A DNA stretch of 64,000 nt from Aquimarina algicola (GCF_006443095.1 NZ_VFWZ01000003.1:434001-498000); one strand, 5' to 3'; counted from the first letter of the stretch, positions 32,937 through 42,577 are shown. Program-made: numbers and translations. The notes: generated from the letters alone by a model not told the origin.

Positions 32937-34396
32937 TAAATCTTTTTTCGTAGTCTTGCTACAGGAATGTCTAATTGCTCCCTATATTTAGCTACAGTTC
33001 TTCTGGCAATAGGATACCCCTTTTCTTTAAGGATTTTTGCAAGTTTTTCGTCTGTCAACGGTTTTTTCTTATCTTCTTCTCCTATTGTTATTTCCAGTAT
33101 TTTCTTAATTTCTCTAGTAGAAACTTCTTCACCTTGATCATTGGTCATTGATTCAGAAAAGAATTCTTTGATTAGTTTGGTTCCATAAGGAGTATCTACA
33201 TATTTACTATTAGCAACTCTTGACACTGTACTTACATCCATACCAATCTCATCTGCAATATCTTTTAAGATCATCGGTTTTAGATTTCGCTCATCTCCAC
33301 TAAGAAAATAACTTTTTTGATAGTGCATTATTGCACTCATGGTTACAAAAAGTGTTTGCTGTCTTTGTTTTACTGCTTCGATAAACCATTTTGCTGCATC
33401 TAGTTTTTGTTTGATGAACATTACAGCATCTTTTTGTGATTTAGATTTTTCTTTACTTGCTTTATATCCCTGAAGCATATTATTATATTCTCTAGAGACA
33501 TGAAGTTCTGGAGCATTTCGGCCGTTTAATGTCAATTCCAACTCTCCATCAACGATTCTTATAGTAAAATCGGGGACTACATGTTCTATCAAACGATTAT
33601 TCCCAGAATAAGCTCCACCGGGTTTAGGGTTAAGATGCTCGATCTCATCAATTGCTTCTCTTAACTGCTCTTCAGTTACTTCGAACTTAGCTAAAAGTTT
33701 ATCATAATGTTTCTTACTAAAATGATCAAAAGTTTGCTTTAGAATTTGAGAAGCCAATTTTATTGGTATGGTTGTTTCTTTTCTATCTAATTGTATCCAA
33801 AGACATTCTTGTAAATTTCTAGCCCCAACTCCTGCGGGATCTAGCTGATGCACTATCTTTAAGATATCTTCTATTTTATCTTCAGAAGTGTATACATTTT
33901 GTGTAAAAGCCAAATCATCCAGAATATCAGTCAAAGGTCTTCTTATATAACCACTTTCATCAATACTACCAACAAGAAACTCTGCTATTTCTCTTTCTTC
34001 TTCATCTAGTCGATATGTATTCAATTGATTAATTAAATGTTGATGAAATGATGTTCCTGAAGCGTATGGTATACTTTTTTCGTCTTCATCACCGCTGTAA
34101 TTATTAGAATTTAATCGATAACTTGGTATTTCGTCATCACTTAAATATTCATCTACATTGATTTCTGCTTCTATTTTTTCGGTTCCATAATCATCTTCTG
34201 CAGTACTCTCATTGCTAAATGTATCTTCATATTCATCTACTTTTTCCTTACCACTATCTAAGGCAGGATTTTCTTCCATTTCTTGTTTAAGACGTTGTTC
34301 AAATGCCTGCGTAGGCAATTGAATCAACTTCATAAGTTGGATTTGTTGAGGAGAAAGTTTCTGAGAAAGTTTAAAATTTAATTGTTGCTTTAGCAT
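32936..34396 (-). CDS. rpoN: RNA polymerase sigma-54 factor RpoN
   Basis: 486 aa from the ATG at 34396 (MLKQQLNFKLSQKLSPQQIQ in pieces); an upstream TTG at 34408 is less likely. Region I is Gln/Leu-rich (LKLIQLP-type), followed by an acidic linker (about 45-100), the core-binding domain, a central HTH (DIADEIGMDVSTVSRVANSKYV) and the RpoN box ARRTVAKYRE near the C-terminus. Sigma-54 needs an AAA+ activator; none is encoded in this window. Followed by a coupled membrane-protein gene. Confidence 0.96.
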   Translation of the reverse strand: MLKQQLNFKLSQKLSPQQIQLMKLIQLPTQAFEQRLKQEMEENPALDSGKEKVDEYEDTFSNESTAEDDYGTEKIEAEINVDEYLSDDEIPSYRLNSNNYSGDEDEKSIPYASGTSFHQHLINQLNTYRLDEEEREIAEFLVGSIDESGYIRRPLTDILDDLAFTQNVYTSEDKIEDILKIVHQLDPAGVGARNLQECLWIQLDRKETTIPIKLASQILKQTFDHFSKKHYDKLLAKFEVTEEQLREAIDEIEHLNPKPGGAYSGNNRLIEHVVPDFTIRIVDGELELTLNGRNAPELHVSREYNNMLQGYKASKEKSKSQKDAVMFIKQKLDAAKWFIEAVKQRQQTLFVTMSAIMHYQKSYFLSGDERNLKPMILKDIADEIGMDVSTVSRVANSKYVDTPYGTKLIKEFFSESMTNDQGEEVSTREIKKILEITIGEEDKKKPLTDEKLAKILKEKGYPIARRTVAKYREQLDIPVARLRKKI

Positions 34397-34650
34397 AAAA
34401 AATATCAATGTTCATCTATTGACAAAAATAAACAAAAAACGGTGTTTTTTTAAGAGACTAAAATATTTGTTACCTCTCAAAAAAGTAAAAAAATAATCAT
34501 GTCAAAAAAAAGAAATATAAACGTGAATTTATACTTAATCTCTTCTTTTTAAGAATGTTTTTTGATTTTTGTTATGCCTAATAAACGATTTAAAAAGTAA
34601 TTATAATATATTTTAAGCTAATTTTATCAATTGTATAAATCAAAAATTTA

Positions 34651-35292
34651 TCAAGGAATAAATAGTTTACTTTTAATAGCATAAATAACAAGACCGGTTC
34701 TATTCTTTAAATTCAATTTTTCAAAAATTGAATCCCTGTACCCTTCTACAGTTTTAGGGCTAAGACACATATCTTTTGCGATTTCTTTATATGTCTTTTC
34801 GGTACAAGCATGCTTAATAAACTCAATTTCTCTCTCTTTTAACAGCACTTTCTTTTCTTCTTTTTTTGGTTCTAAAGACCCCAAAAGCAGGCTTGTAACG
34901 TTTTCTGTATGATAAAAACCTGTTTCTTGTACCTGTACAAGTGCATTTTCGAGTATACTTTTTTCGGTATCTTTTAATAAATATCCTTTTGCCCCTGCTC
35001 TCAACATTTTTAAAATTGTATGCTCATCTTCTTCGACCGAGAGTGCTAATACTTTTACTTTTGGATATTCTTTTTTAAGTGCTTCTGTGGTTTCTATACC
35101 ATTCATAATCGGCATATTGATATCCATAAGAACAACATCCGGTATATTTTTTGCGTCTTTAAATCGTGTAAGGAGTTCTTTTCCGTTTTTACAGATATAA
35201 AGCACTTTGAATTTAGAAAAACCATTAACCAATCCGGATAGTGCCTGCGATAACAGGATATGATCTTCTACAATGACCACTGTGTATTTCAT
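34651..35292 (-). CDS. NarL/LuxR-type response regulator
   Basis: 213 aa. Receiver domain (1-120) with the acidic pair Glu9-Asp10, phospho-acceptor Asp57 in VVLMDINMP, and the Lys near 105 in KGYLLKDTEK. The LuxR-type HTH (about 150-213) shows LKEREIEFIK, YKEIAKDMCLSPKTVEGYRDSIFEKL. It lies 53 bp after the histidine kinase gene and forms with it a two-component pair. Last gene in a four-gene unit with two unknown membrane proteins. Confidence 0.93.
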   Translation of the reverse strand: MKYTVVIVEDHILLSQALSGLVNGFSKFKVLYICKNGKELLTRFKDAKNIPDVVLMDINMPIMNGIETTEALKKEYPKVKVLALSVEEDEHTILKMLRAGAKGYLLKDTEKSILENALVQVQETGFYHTENVTSLLLGSLEPKKEEKKVLLKEREIEFIKHACTEKTYKEIAKDMCLSPKTVEGYRDSIFEKLNLKNRTGLVIYAIKSKLFIP

Positions 35293-35345
35293 AATTTTAC
35301 AATTTTGTAATTGATTAAGATGACCTCATCATTATGTAAAACCTA

Positions 35346-36140
35346 CTAAATTTCTTCATCTAAAGGGGGTAGACCTTCTTTTTTGTATTTATATAATAAT
35401 GTTATTGATGTTCCTTTTCCTTTTTGGGAAGTGAGTTCTACATTAGCCCCTATTAGCTTGCCTCTGTTTTGCATATTCTTAAGCCCTATTCCCTGTTTAA
35501 CATTGTTAAACGAACTATTATCAAAGCCAATTCCATCATCTTCTGCTTTTACAACTAACTTATCTTGATCATATCGAATATCAACTGTAAGCTTTGTAGC
35601 TTTAGAATGTTTTATCGTGTTTGTAAAAAACTCTTGAAAAATCCTAAAAATGATAATTTCGACTTTGTCATCTAATTTAACAATTTCTTGATTACTGGTG
35701 ACACTAGCGTTTACAAATTGCATTCTATTAAACCTTTCGATTTCTAAAGTGATCGCCTCGGTAAGGCTCAAACTTTTTATGGCGTCAGGGTTAATTAACT
35801 TAGAAAGTGATCGTAATTCTGTTAGACTTTTGGTGATCGTGTCAGTAACTTCTGCTAATTTCTCGGGATCATCTTGCGCAATATTAACCTGTATCTTAGC
35901 TAAAGTGAGCAACTGACCAATATTATCATGTAGCTCCCAGCTAATATTGCGCAAGGTTTCTTCTCTTATTTCAATTTGTGTCTCGGCAATAGCCTTCTCA
36001 AATTTCTTTTCTGCCTCTTTCTGTTGTAACAACAAACTATTTTTTCTTTTTTGAAAAATCGAAAAAAGAGAAATCATTACTATAACAACAACAACAAGTA
36101 CAATACTTGCAATTAATATTGCTGTTTCTTGTTGCTCCAT
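35346..36140 (-). CDS. HisKA_3-type sensor histidine kinase with one membrane helix
   Basis: 264 aa from the ATG at 36140 (MEQQETA); the longer frame to 36161 would use TTG. A single N-terminal helix (about 6-29) is followed by a short coiled coil and the HisKA_3 domain with phospho-acceptor His71 in SWELHDNIGQ, then HATPase with the N-box EFFTNTIKHS, G1 DDGIGFD and G2 GIGLKNM. It has no periplasmic sensor domain. Its start overlaps the upstream 218-aa membrane-protein gene by 28 bp, so that protein may act as the sensory partner (inference). Partner of the NarL-type regulator downstream. Confidence 0.92.
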   Translation of the reverse strand: MEQQETAILIASIVLVVVVIVMISLFSIFQKRKNSLLLQQKEAEKKFEKAIAETQIEIREETLRNISWELHDNIGQLLTLAKIQVNIAQDDPEKLAEVTDTITKSLTELRSLSKLINPDAIKSLSLTEAITLEIERFNRMQFVNASVTSNQEIVKLDDKVEIIIFRIFQEFFTNTIKHSKATKLTVDIRYDQDKLVVKAEDDGIGFDNSSFNNVKQGIGLKNMQNRGKLIGANVELTSQKGKGTSITLLYKYKKEGLPPLDEEI

Positions 36141-36769
36141 ATAAACCCTATTATAAAACAAACATTCATTACAATTGTTAAGGTAAAATTCACTAGAAAA
36201 TAAACTGTAGCATCTGTTAAATGTAAATAATAATTTCTTAAAATTCTAAAAGGAAGATTACCCATAAAATATAACAAAAGACCTACACTAATCCAAAAAA
36301 GTAAATTCCCTTTTGTATTTAATACTCGTTCGGAATTCAATATTTCAATAAAATAAAAAACTATAATGACTAATAATGAGAATGCAGCAAATATGTATGG
36401 AAACCTTTGGAATTCATATATATAATTCTCAAAAAAACCATTAATAATAAATATCAAAAAATAGGTTAAACACAATATTAAAGTAATCCTTTTATAATTT
36501 TTATTATTCAAATAGTGATGATATAATAAAATTAAATATGTAAAATTTAAAACATGATATATATTGTAGATTATAGCATTATAATTTGAAACATATTCAC
36601 GTATTAACACACCACAAATATCATTAATAACTGAATACCAAAGCAGTACACAAAAGAACTTCAGAAATGTACCCTTATACTTGTAAAAATAAATAGATCC
36701 AAATATAGCCGAAAGTAGTTCTACAAAAATTCCAAAATTCACTATTGTTATTAATACCTCTCTTTTCAC
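36113..36769 (-). CDS. Multi-pass membrane protein upstream of the histidine kinase
   Basis: 218 aa with about seven predicted hydrophobic helices spread over the full length, starting at about residues 7-27. The start is a GTG at 36769; no nearby ATG exists. Tyr/Phe/Asn-rich loops, no catalytic motif. The gene overlaps the kinase start by 28 bp, and the kinase has almost no sensory part, so a 7-helix receptor role is attractive but unproven. The preceding gene (36783-37487) ends 13 bp upstream. Confidence 0.75.
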   Translation of the reverse strand: MKREVLITIVNFGIFVELLSAIFGSIYFYKYKGTFLKFFCVLLWYSVINDICGVLIREYVSNYNAIIYNIYHVLNFTYLILLYHHYLNNKNYKRITLILCLTYFLIFIINGFFENYIYEFQRFPYIFAAFSLLVIIVFYFIEILNSERVLNTKGNLLFWISVGLLLYFMGNLPFRILRNYYLHLTDATVYFLVNFTLTIVMNVCFIIGFIWSNKKQQY

Positions 36770-36782
36770 TTTTATTAATCAG

Positions 36783-37487
36783 TTAATATGGTGGAGAACC
36801 TCCTAATTCGTTAGCAATAGTACTTATCTCATCATTAAAACTTGTACTATAAAATGAGAAAAAGCTGGCAGTATTTATTCTTGAATCTTGAGACTCTTTA
36901 CCTTCACCAACTGGTGATTCTCCACTTTCAAGTAATTCTTCAATAAATTGTAATTCGACTTTACCATCATTGTTTTTATCTATAAATGTAAACCCTCTAT
37001 GTGCATTTGTTTGTTCATGAAACATTGTAGGGGCAATGAATATTGTATTTCTTCTTTTATCTAACTTTCTTATACCTTTCCCATCTCTCAAATTTGTACT
37101 ATCAGGATAATTCCCTAAATACAAACGATATCCAGAAACTTTAACAGTATCTCCTGTCACTTGTTTGATATAAGCTAAATATTGTTCTAAAAACTCTTCT
37201 TCTAAATGGAATGCACGAGAGGGAATAAAATTTAAATCTGGTTTTCGTTTCGAAGGACATAAAGTATTTATTATACTATCTTTTCCCCCTTCATAAGCCT
37301 TAATGATACAAGATCTATTAGTAGTATACTCACTATATAATTCTATAGCGTCATTTAGAGATATAATTTCTTCTGGTGGATCTACTGGAGGAGTTGGATT
37401 ATCACATTTTTTAATCACTAAAAAAGTAATGATTATAGTAATAATAATTACTATGGGGTATCCAATTAAACTGGTTTTTCTTTCCAT
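36783..37487 (-). CDS. Membrane-anchored protein with an EF-hand-like loop
   Basis: 234 aa from the ATG at 37487 (MERKTSLIGYPI); a second ATG at 37535 would add 16 residues before the anchor. One N-terminal helix (about 8-27) then a soluble, probably periplasmic domain. Residues about 170-181 show DKNNDGKVELQF, like an EF-hand calcium loop but lacking the final Glu. Two Cys in the mature part (SCI, LCP) may pair. First gene of a four-gene unit with a seven-helix membrane protein, a histidine kinase and a NarL-type regulator; it may present a stimulus to that system (inference). Confidence 0.72.
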   Translation of the reverse strand: MERKTSLIGYPIVIIITIIITFLVIKKCDNPTPPVDPPEEIISLNDAIELYSEYTTNRSCIIKAYEGGKDSIINTLCPSKRKPDLNFIPSRAFHLEEEFLEQYLAYIKQVTGDTVKVSGYRLYLGNYPDSTNLRDGKGIRKLDKRRNTIFIAPTMFHEQTNAHRGFTFIDKNNDGKVELQFIEELLESGESPVGEGKESQDSRINTASFFSFYSTSFNDEISTIANELGGSPPY

Positions 37488-37695
37488 TTTGATAAAATTT
37501 AAGATGTTTGATACGATATGTGTTGTTAAGTGCATGATAGAACTTTACCTCTCTCATACACAGTTAAAAGTAGTATTATTAAATTATATCAAAAAATTCT
37601 TTTATAGTTTTATGACCATACTACCCTTGTAAAGCACTGATAACAAGAGATTTTTCAGACTTAAAAAAACTGCAAAAACAATACGCACCTCAAAA
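37488..37695. other. Upstream region of the sensory four-gene unit
   Basis: About 210 bp of A+T-rich sequence that should hold the promoter of the unit starting at 37487. No clear -33/-7 pair was found. With the structured element and terminator listed separately it makes up the roughly 360-bp gap before odhB. Confidence 0.4.
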
Positions 37696-37739
37696 AACAG
37701 GGGGATTTACCCCTAAGCAATTAGGGGGATTTTCCTGTT
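37696..37739. promoter_or_regulatory. Structured repeat element upstream of the sensory unit
   Basis: CCCCTAAGCAATTAGGGG (37710-37727) is a perfect 7-bp stem with a GCAA loop. It is nested in outer arms AACAGG and CCTGTT, with the direct repeat GGGGGATTT at 37700-37708 and 37724-37732. GGGGATTTACCCC within it is itself an inverted repeat. It lies about 210 bp upstream of the gene starting at 37487. It may be a regulator-binding site or an RNA structure. Confidence 0.5.
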
Positions 37740-37792
37740 GTTTTATTTTAGAAATAAAGACTGAAAATTCTTTCAAACAAAATGTTAGAAAA

Positions 37793-37826
37793 CAAAAAAG
37801 CCCCACATCTTAAATCAATGTGGGGC
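37793..37826 (-). terminator. Terminator of the sucA-odhB unit
   Basis: GCCCCACAT and ATGTGGGGC arms with a 9-base loop; on the minus strand the stem is followed by TTTTTTG. It lies 25 bp after the odhB stop at 37851. Confidence 0.9.
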
Positions 37827-37850
37827 TCAATAAAGTTTTATTTTGTACAA

Positions 37851-39074
37851 CTATAGCTCTAAAGCTTTAGCTACATTAGAATTCATCAGTAATTCTTCAG
37901 GGTTCTCTAATGCTTCTTTAACAGCCACTAAAAATCCTACAGATTCTTTACCATCTATAATTCTATGATCATATGATAAGGCTACATACATAATAGGTGC
38001 TATTACAATTTGACCGTCTCTTACGATAGGACGTTCTACAATATTATGCATCCCTAAAATAGCACTTTGTGGAGGATTAATGATCGGTGTGGACAACATA
38101 CTACCAAACACACCTCCATTAGTAATGGTAAATGTTCCTCCTGTCATTTCATCAACAGTAATTTGTCCATCACGGGCACGTAATGCCAAACGTTTTACCT
38201 CAGACTCAACGCCTCTAAAACTTAAGTTCTCTGCATTACGTATTACCGGGACCATTAGACCTTTTGGCCCAGAAACAGCAATACTTATATCTTGAAAATC
38301 ATAAGAGATCATTTCTTTACCATCAATCATAGAGTTCACAGCAGGATACATCTGTAAAGCCCTTACACATGCCAACGTAAAGAAAGACATAAAGCCTAAG
38401 CTTACACCATGTTTACTCTTAAAAGTTTCTTTATATTGACTACGAAGATTAAAAATAGGTTGCATATCTACCTCATTAAAGGTAGTTAACATTGCGGTTT
38501 CGTTTTTAACAGCAACTAAACGCTCTGCTACTTTACGACGCAGCATTGATAATTTTTTACGCTCTTCTCCTCTGGTTCCCGGACCAGGAGTACCCATTGA
38601 TGGTTTTGCCTCTATGGCATCAGCTTTGGTTATTCTTCCGTCTCTTCCTGTTCCTTTTACTGCTGCAGGATCGATTCCTCTTTCTGCAAGTACTTTTTTT
38701 GCAGCCGGTGAAGCTGTCCCAGTAGCATATGTTTCAGTTTTAGCAGGTGCAGGAGGTGGTGTTGATACTTCTTCTTTTTTCTCTTCCTTTTTTGGAGCTT
38801 CTGCAGCAGGAGCATCACTACTTCCTTCTGGTTTTGCAGCATCTGTATCAATATGACACACAACCTGCCCAACTGCAACGGCATCACCTTCTTCTGCCAT
38901 TAAGGTAATGATTCCACTTGCTTCTGCTGGTAGTTCTAGTGTAGCTTTGTCACTATCTACTTCAGCAATTGCCTGATCTTTTTCAACATAATCACCAGTC
39001 TCAACAAGCCATTGAGCAATTTCTACTTCTGTGATAGATTCTCCCGGTGATGGGACTTTCATTTCTAAAGCCAT
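37851..39074 (-). CDS. odhB: Dihydrolipoyllysine succinyltransferase (E2 of 2-oxoglutarate dehydrogenase)
   Basis: 407 aa. Lipoyl domain (1-77) with lipoylated Lys43 in DSDKATLE, an Ala/Pro/Lys-rich linker, peripheral-subunit-binding domain (about 120-160, [14 protein letters not shown]), and the catalytic acyltransferase domain with His370 and Asp374 in SYDHRIIDG. It transfers the succinyl group to CoA in the TCA cycle. Lies about 65 bp downstream of sucA on the same strand; the E3 subunit is not in this window. Confidence 0.96.
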   Translation of the reverse strand: MALEMKVPSPGESITEVEIAQWLVETGDYVEKDQAIAEVDSDKATLELPAEASGIITLMAEEGDAVAVGQVVCHIDTDAAKPEGSSDAPAAEAPKKEEKKEEVSTPPPAPAKTETYATGTASPAAKKVLAERGIDPAAVKGTGRDGRITKADAIEAKPSMGTPGPGTRGEERKKLSMLRRKVAERLVAVKNETAMLTTFNEVDMQPIFNLRSQYKETFKSKHGVSLGFMSFFTLACVRALQMYPAVNSMIDGKEMISYDFQDISIAVSGPKGLMVPVIRNAENLSFRGVESEVKRLALRARDGQITVDEMTGGTFTITNGGVFGSMLSTPIINPPQSAILGMHNIVERPIVRDGQIVIAPIMYVALSYDHRIIDGKESVGFLVAVKEALENPEELLMNSNVAKALEL

Positions 39075-39139
39075 AATTCTAAGTTTATCCTTTAAATAAT
39101 TTCCTTTAGGAACTTTACTTTATGATTATTTACTAAATT

Positions 39140-41917
39140 TTATCTTCTTTGATTATCTTTTGTTTTATCAAAAACATAATCAATTACTTCCTGATGTCTA
39201 CGTTTAGAACGTGTAGCACTTCCTGCAGCAGGTGCTCCATAAGGTCTTCTACTTGCAAATCTAAGTGTATGAGCGTTGTCAAAATGCATCATAATATGGC
39301 TTAACGCACCCATATTACGAGGTTCTTCTTGTGCCCACACAACTTCTTCAGGATTATATTTTTTTATAATTTTATTAATCTCTGCAACCGGTAGTGGAAA
39401 TAATTGCTCTATTCTCACTAATGCAACATCTTTTTTACCAAGCTTTTCTTTTTCTTCTAATAAATCGTAGTAGAATTTTCCTGTACAGAATACTAGTGAT
39501 TTTGTATTCTTAGCTGTTGCTTCAGAATCATCGATTAAGGTTTGGAAGCTTCCGTTTACAAATTCATCGACAGAAGACAATACTTTTGGATGACGCAATA
39601 AACTCTTTGGTGTAAATACAATTAGCGGTTTACGATATTTAGCTTTCATTTGCCTACGTAACAAATGAAACATATTTGCAGGAGTTGTAACATCTGCTAC
39701 AAACATATTATCTTTTGCACACAATTGTAAATATCTTTCCATCCTACCGGAAGAGTGTTCTGCTCCTTGTCCTTCATAACCATGAGGAAGCAACATTACC
39801 AAGCCATTTTGCAATTTCCACTTATCTTCGGCAGATGATATGTATTGGTCGATCATGATTTGAGCACCGTTACTAAAGTCTCCAAATTGAGCTTCCCAAA
39901 TTGTTAATGTATCGGGACTTGCCATTGCATATCCATAGTCAAACCCTACAACACCATATTCTGAAAGTAACGAATTATAAATATAAAAATCTCCTTGATC
40001 TCCTTTTAGATGATTCAACAACAATACTTCCTCTTCACTATCTTCAACCTTGATCACAGCATGTCTATGGGAAAAAGTACCTCTTTCTACATCCTGACCA
40101 CTCATTCTTACATCATATCCTTCTTTTAGTAAAGAACCATACGCTAATAGTTCTCCCATCGCCCAGTCTAATTGATCAGTTTCAAAAAACATTTTATGTC
40201 TTTGATCGATAAGGCGTTCTATTTTACGTAAGAATTTTTTATCCGAAGGAAGTTTTGTTATTATTTCTGCTATTTCTGTAAGGTGCTCTTTTGGATATGT
40301 AGTATCTACAACCTCCATCATTTCATCCTCCTGAACTCTTTCAAAGCCCGCCCATTCGTCTTGCATGAAAGGAGTAATAACGGTCTTTTCTTGCTTACGC
40401 GAATCTTCAAGCTCTTCTTCTAAAGAAGCTTTATATTCTTTTTCTAAAGTCGAAACATAATTTGCATCTATAATCCCTTCTGATATAAGCTTTTCTGCAT
40501 AAATATCTCTTGGATTTTTGTGTTTTGAAATGGCTTTATAAAGTTTTGGTTGTGTAAATCTCGGCTCATCTCCTTCATTATGCCCGTATTTACGATACCC
40601 TAATAAATCTATAAAAACGTCTCTTTTAAAAGTCATCCTAAAGTCTAATGCAAAATTTGCAGCGTGCACTACAGCCTCAGCATCATCCGCATTGACATGT
40701 AATACAGGGGATAACGTTACTTTACCTACGTCTGTACAATATGTAGAGGATCTGGCATCCAAATAGTTTGTTGTAAATCCTATTTGATTATTTACAACAA
40801 TATGTATGGTTCCTCCTGTTTTATACCCATCAAGTTTTGCCATTTGCACCACTTCATAAACGAGTCCCTGGCCTGCAATTGCTGCATCTCCATGAACTAC
40901 TATTGGCAATACCTGAGAGATATTATCTTTATAGTGACTATCTTGTTTTGCTCTTGTGATTCCTTCTACAACAGAACCTACTGTTTCCAAATGTGACGGA
41001 TTAGGAGCTATATTCATATTTATGGCTTTGCCAGAATCTGTCTCTCTTTTAGAAGTCCATCCTAAATGATATTTTACATCTCCATCAAAAACAGTTTCTT
41101 CATAATCTTTACCATCAAATTCGCTAAAAATATCTTTAGGGCTTTTTCCAAAGATATTGGTTAATGTACTCAAGCGTCCTCTATGCGCCATCCCCATCAC
41201 AAATTCTTTCACTCCTAAATCTGCTGCTTTTTCTACAAGAGCGTCTAATGCAGGGATAAGAGATTCTCCTCCTTCTAGAGAAAATCGTTTTTGCCCTACA
41301 TATTTTGTATGCAAAAATGCTTCAAAAGAAACTGCTTGATTTAATTTTCTAAGAATATGTTTTTTCTGGTCTGAAGAAAACTTTGTTCTATTCGTATTAA
41401 AATTAACTCTAGCTTGTATCCACTCACGTTCTTCGGGATTACGAATATACATATACTCTATCCCTATAGAATCACAATATATCTGTTCTAGATGAACAAT
41501 AATATTACTAAGTGTATTAGGACCTATGCCTATTATCTCTCCTGCATTGAATACTGTATTAAGGTCTCCTTGACTTAACCCAAAATTTTCTAGCGCTAAA
41601 GTAGGGGTGTATTTTCTACGTTCTCTTACTGGGTTTGTTTTGGTAAACAAATGCCCTCTGGTTCTGTAGGCATCTATTAATCGAACTACCTGAAATTCTT
41701 TTTGAACATTTTCTGGAACAGGTACTGTTTCACCGCTTCCAGATTTTTCTACATAAATAGTCTCTGTCTGTCCATCTGCACTTTCTAAACCAAAATCAAA
41801 ACCTTGAAAAAAAGCTCTCCAGCTGGGTTCTACACTATCGGGGTTTTGCAAATACTGATCGTATAAATCTGCAAAAAATGCGGTATTAGCCGCATTCAAA
41901 AATGAATATTTATCCAT
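39140..41917 (-). CDS. sucA: 2-oxoglutarate dehydrogenase E1 component
   Basis: 925 aa, full length. TPP-dependent decarboxylation of 2-oxoglutarate in the TCA cycle. Seen: the N-terminal E2-interacting peptide (SFLNAANTAFFADLYDQYL in part), GMAHRGRLSTL, the TPP-binding GDAAIAGQG and NNQIGFTT stretch, HNEGDEP, and the C-terminal transketolase region EAQFGDFSNGAQ, LLPHGYEGQGAEHSSGR. Motif order and length are those of the E. coli SucA type. Followed by odhB; divergent from a beta-barrel gene. Confidence 0.97.
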   Translation of the reverse strand: MDKYSFLNAANTAFFADLYDQYLQNPDSVEPSWRAFFQGFDFGLESADGQTETIYVEKSGSGETVPVPENVQKEFQVVRLIDAYRTRGHLFTKTNPVRERRKYTPTLALENFGLSQGDLNTVFNAGEIIGIGPNTLSNIIVHLEQIYCDSIGIEYMYIRNPEEREWIQARVNFNTNRTKFSSDQKKHILRKLNQAVSFEAFLHTKYVGQKRFSLEGGESLIPALDALVEKAADLGVKEFVMGMAHRGRLSTLTNIFGKSPKDIFSEFDGKDYEETVFDGDVKYHLGWTSKRETDSGKAINMNIAPNPSHLETVGSVVEGITRAKQDSHYKDNISQVLPIVVHGDAAIAGQGLVYEVVQMAKLDGYKTGGTIHIVVNNQIGFTTNYLDARSSTYCTDVGKVTLSPVLHVNADDAEAVVHAANFALDFRMTFKRDVFIDLLGYRKYGHNEGDEPRFTQPKLYKAISKHKNPRDIYAEKLISEGIIDANYVSTLEKEYKASLEEELEDSRKQEKTVITPFMQDEWAGFERVQEDEMMEVVDTTYPKEHLTEIAEIITKLPSDKKFLRKIERLIDQRHKMFFETDQLDWAMGELLAYGSLLKEGYDVRMSGQDVERGTFSHRHAVIKVEDSEEEVLLLNHLKGDQGDFYIYNSLLSEYGVVGFDYGYAMASPDTLTIWEAQFGDFSNGAQIMIDQYISSAEDKWKLQNGLVMLLPHGYEGQGAEHSSGRMERYLQLCAKDNMFVADVTTPANMFHLLRRQMKAKYRKPLIVFTPKSLLRHPKVLSSVDEFVNGSFQTLIDDSEATAKNTKSLVFCTGKFYYDLLEEKEKLGKKDVALVRIEQLFPLPVAEINKIIKKYNPEEVVWAQEEPRNMGALSHIMMHFDNAHTLRFASRRPYGAPAAGSATRSKRRHQEVIDYVFDKTKDNQRR

Positions 41918-41958
41918 ATGTAAGTATTCAACTGTGTTTTTTAAATTATAAAACGAAA

Positions 41959-41966
41959 CAAAAATA
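41959..41966 (-). promoter_or_regulatory. -7 box of sucA
   Basis: TATTTTTG on the minus strand, 42 bp before the ATG at 41917, matches the Bacteroidota -7 consensus. No matching TTTG -33 box was found at the right distance. Confidence 0.4.
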
Positions 41967-42033
41967 CAACAATTACGGTATATTAAGTATCGAATTATCT
42001 ATATTTATGTTATTATTTTTTATGAATTTAACA

Positions 42034-42573
42034 ATGAAAGTATCTTTTCTTCAAAGCCGTAAAATTTTTCTCTTAGTCTTTTTAATCATCATATCATTAC
42101 ACAATACTATAGCACAAGAAAATAATTTTTGGTCAAATGTAAGATTTGGAGGTAATTTAGGAATAGGATTTTCTGATGATACTTTTAATGCTGTAGCTGC
42201 TCCTGCTGCAATCTATTCTTTTAATGATCAATTTAGTGCTGGGTTAGGTCTAATTTTTGGGTATAGCACTTTTGAAAATGATAGACTTAATGAAGAAAGA
42301 ACAAGTACTAATTATGGCGCTAGTGTAATTACATTATTTAATCCTTTTGAAGGCTTACAATTATCTGCAGAATTTGAGCAAATGGGAGTAAGCCGAAGTA
42401 TTGAAATCAATAATGAAAAATTTAATGATGATTATTGGTATCCAGCTTTGTTTCTAGGCGGAGCATATAGAGTTGGCTTTGTGAGCTTAGGTATAAAATA
42501 TGATGTTTTGTATGATGATGACAAAAGTATCTATGGTAGTGCCTATGTACCTTTTGTTAGGGTGTTTTTTTAG
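42034..42573 (+). CDS. Outer-membrane beta-barrel protein of unknown function
   Basis: 179 aa from the ATG at 42034 (MKVSFLQSRKIF), chosen because it begins a proper signal peptide ending NTIAQ; ATGs at 42022 and further upstream are in frame. The mature part is built of alternating strands (FGGNLGIGFS, SAGLGLIFGYSTF, FEGLQLSAEFEQMG, FVSLGIKYDVLY) and ends with FVRVFF, a barrel-type C-terminus. Opposite to sucA and convergent with the next gene (4-bp gap). Family resembles small PorT- or OmpW-like barrels; the function is unknown. Confidence 0.75.
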   Translation: MKVSFLQSRKIFLLVFLIIISLHNTIAQENNFWSNVRFGGNLGIGFSDDTFNAVAAPAAIYSFNDQFSAGLGLIFGYSTFENDRLNEERTSTNYGASVITLFNPFEGLQLSAEFEQMGVSRSIEINNEKFNDDYWYPALFLGGAYRVGFVSLGIKYDVLYDDDKSIYGSAYVPFVRVFF

Positions 42574-42577
42574 AAAA

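Noticed and set aside
38657..38887. Minus-strand frame rich in Lys and Leu in the linker region of odhB
   Set aside because: It is a shifted frame of the Ala/Pro/Lys-rich linker of the E2 protein.
39276..41339. Several plus-strand open frames antisense to sucA
   Set aside because: The sucA frame is continuous with all motifs; these antisense frames are shadows of its codon pattern.
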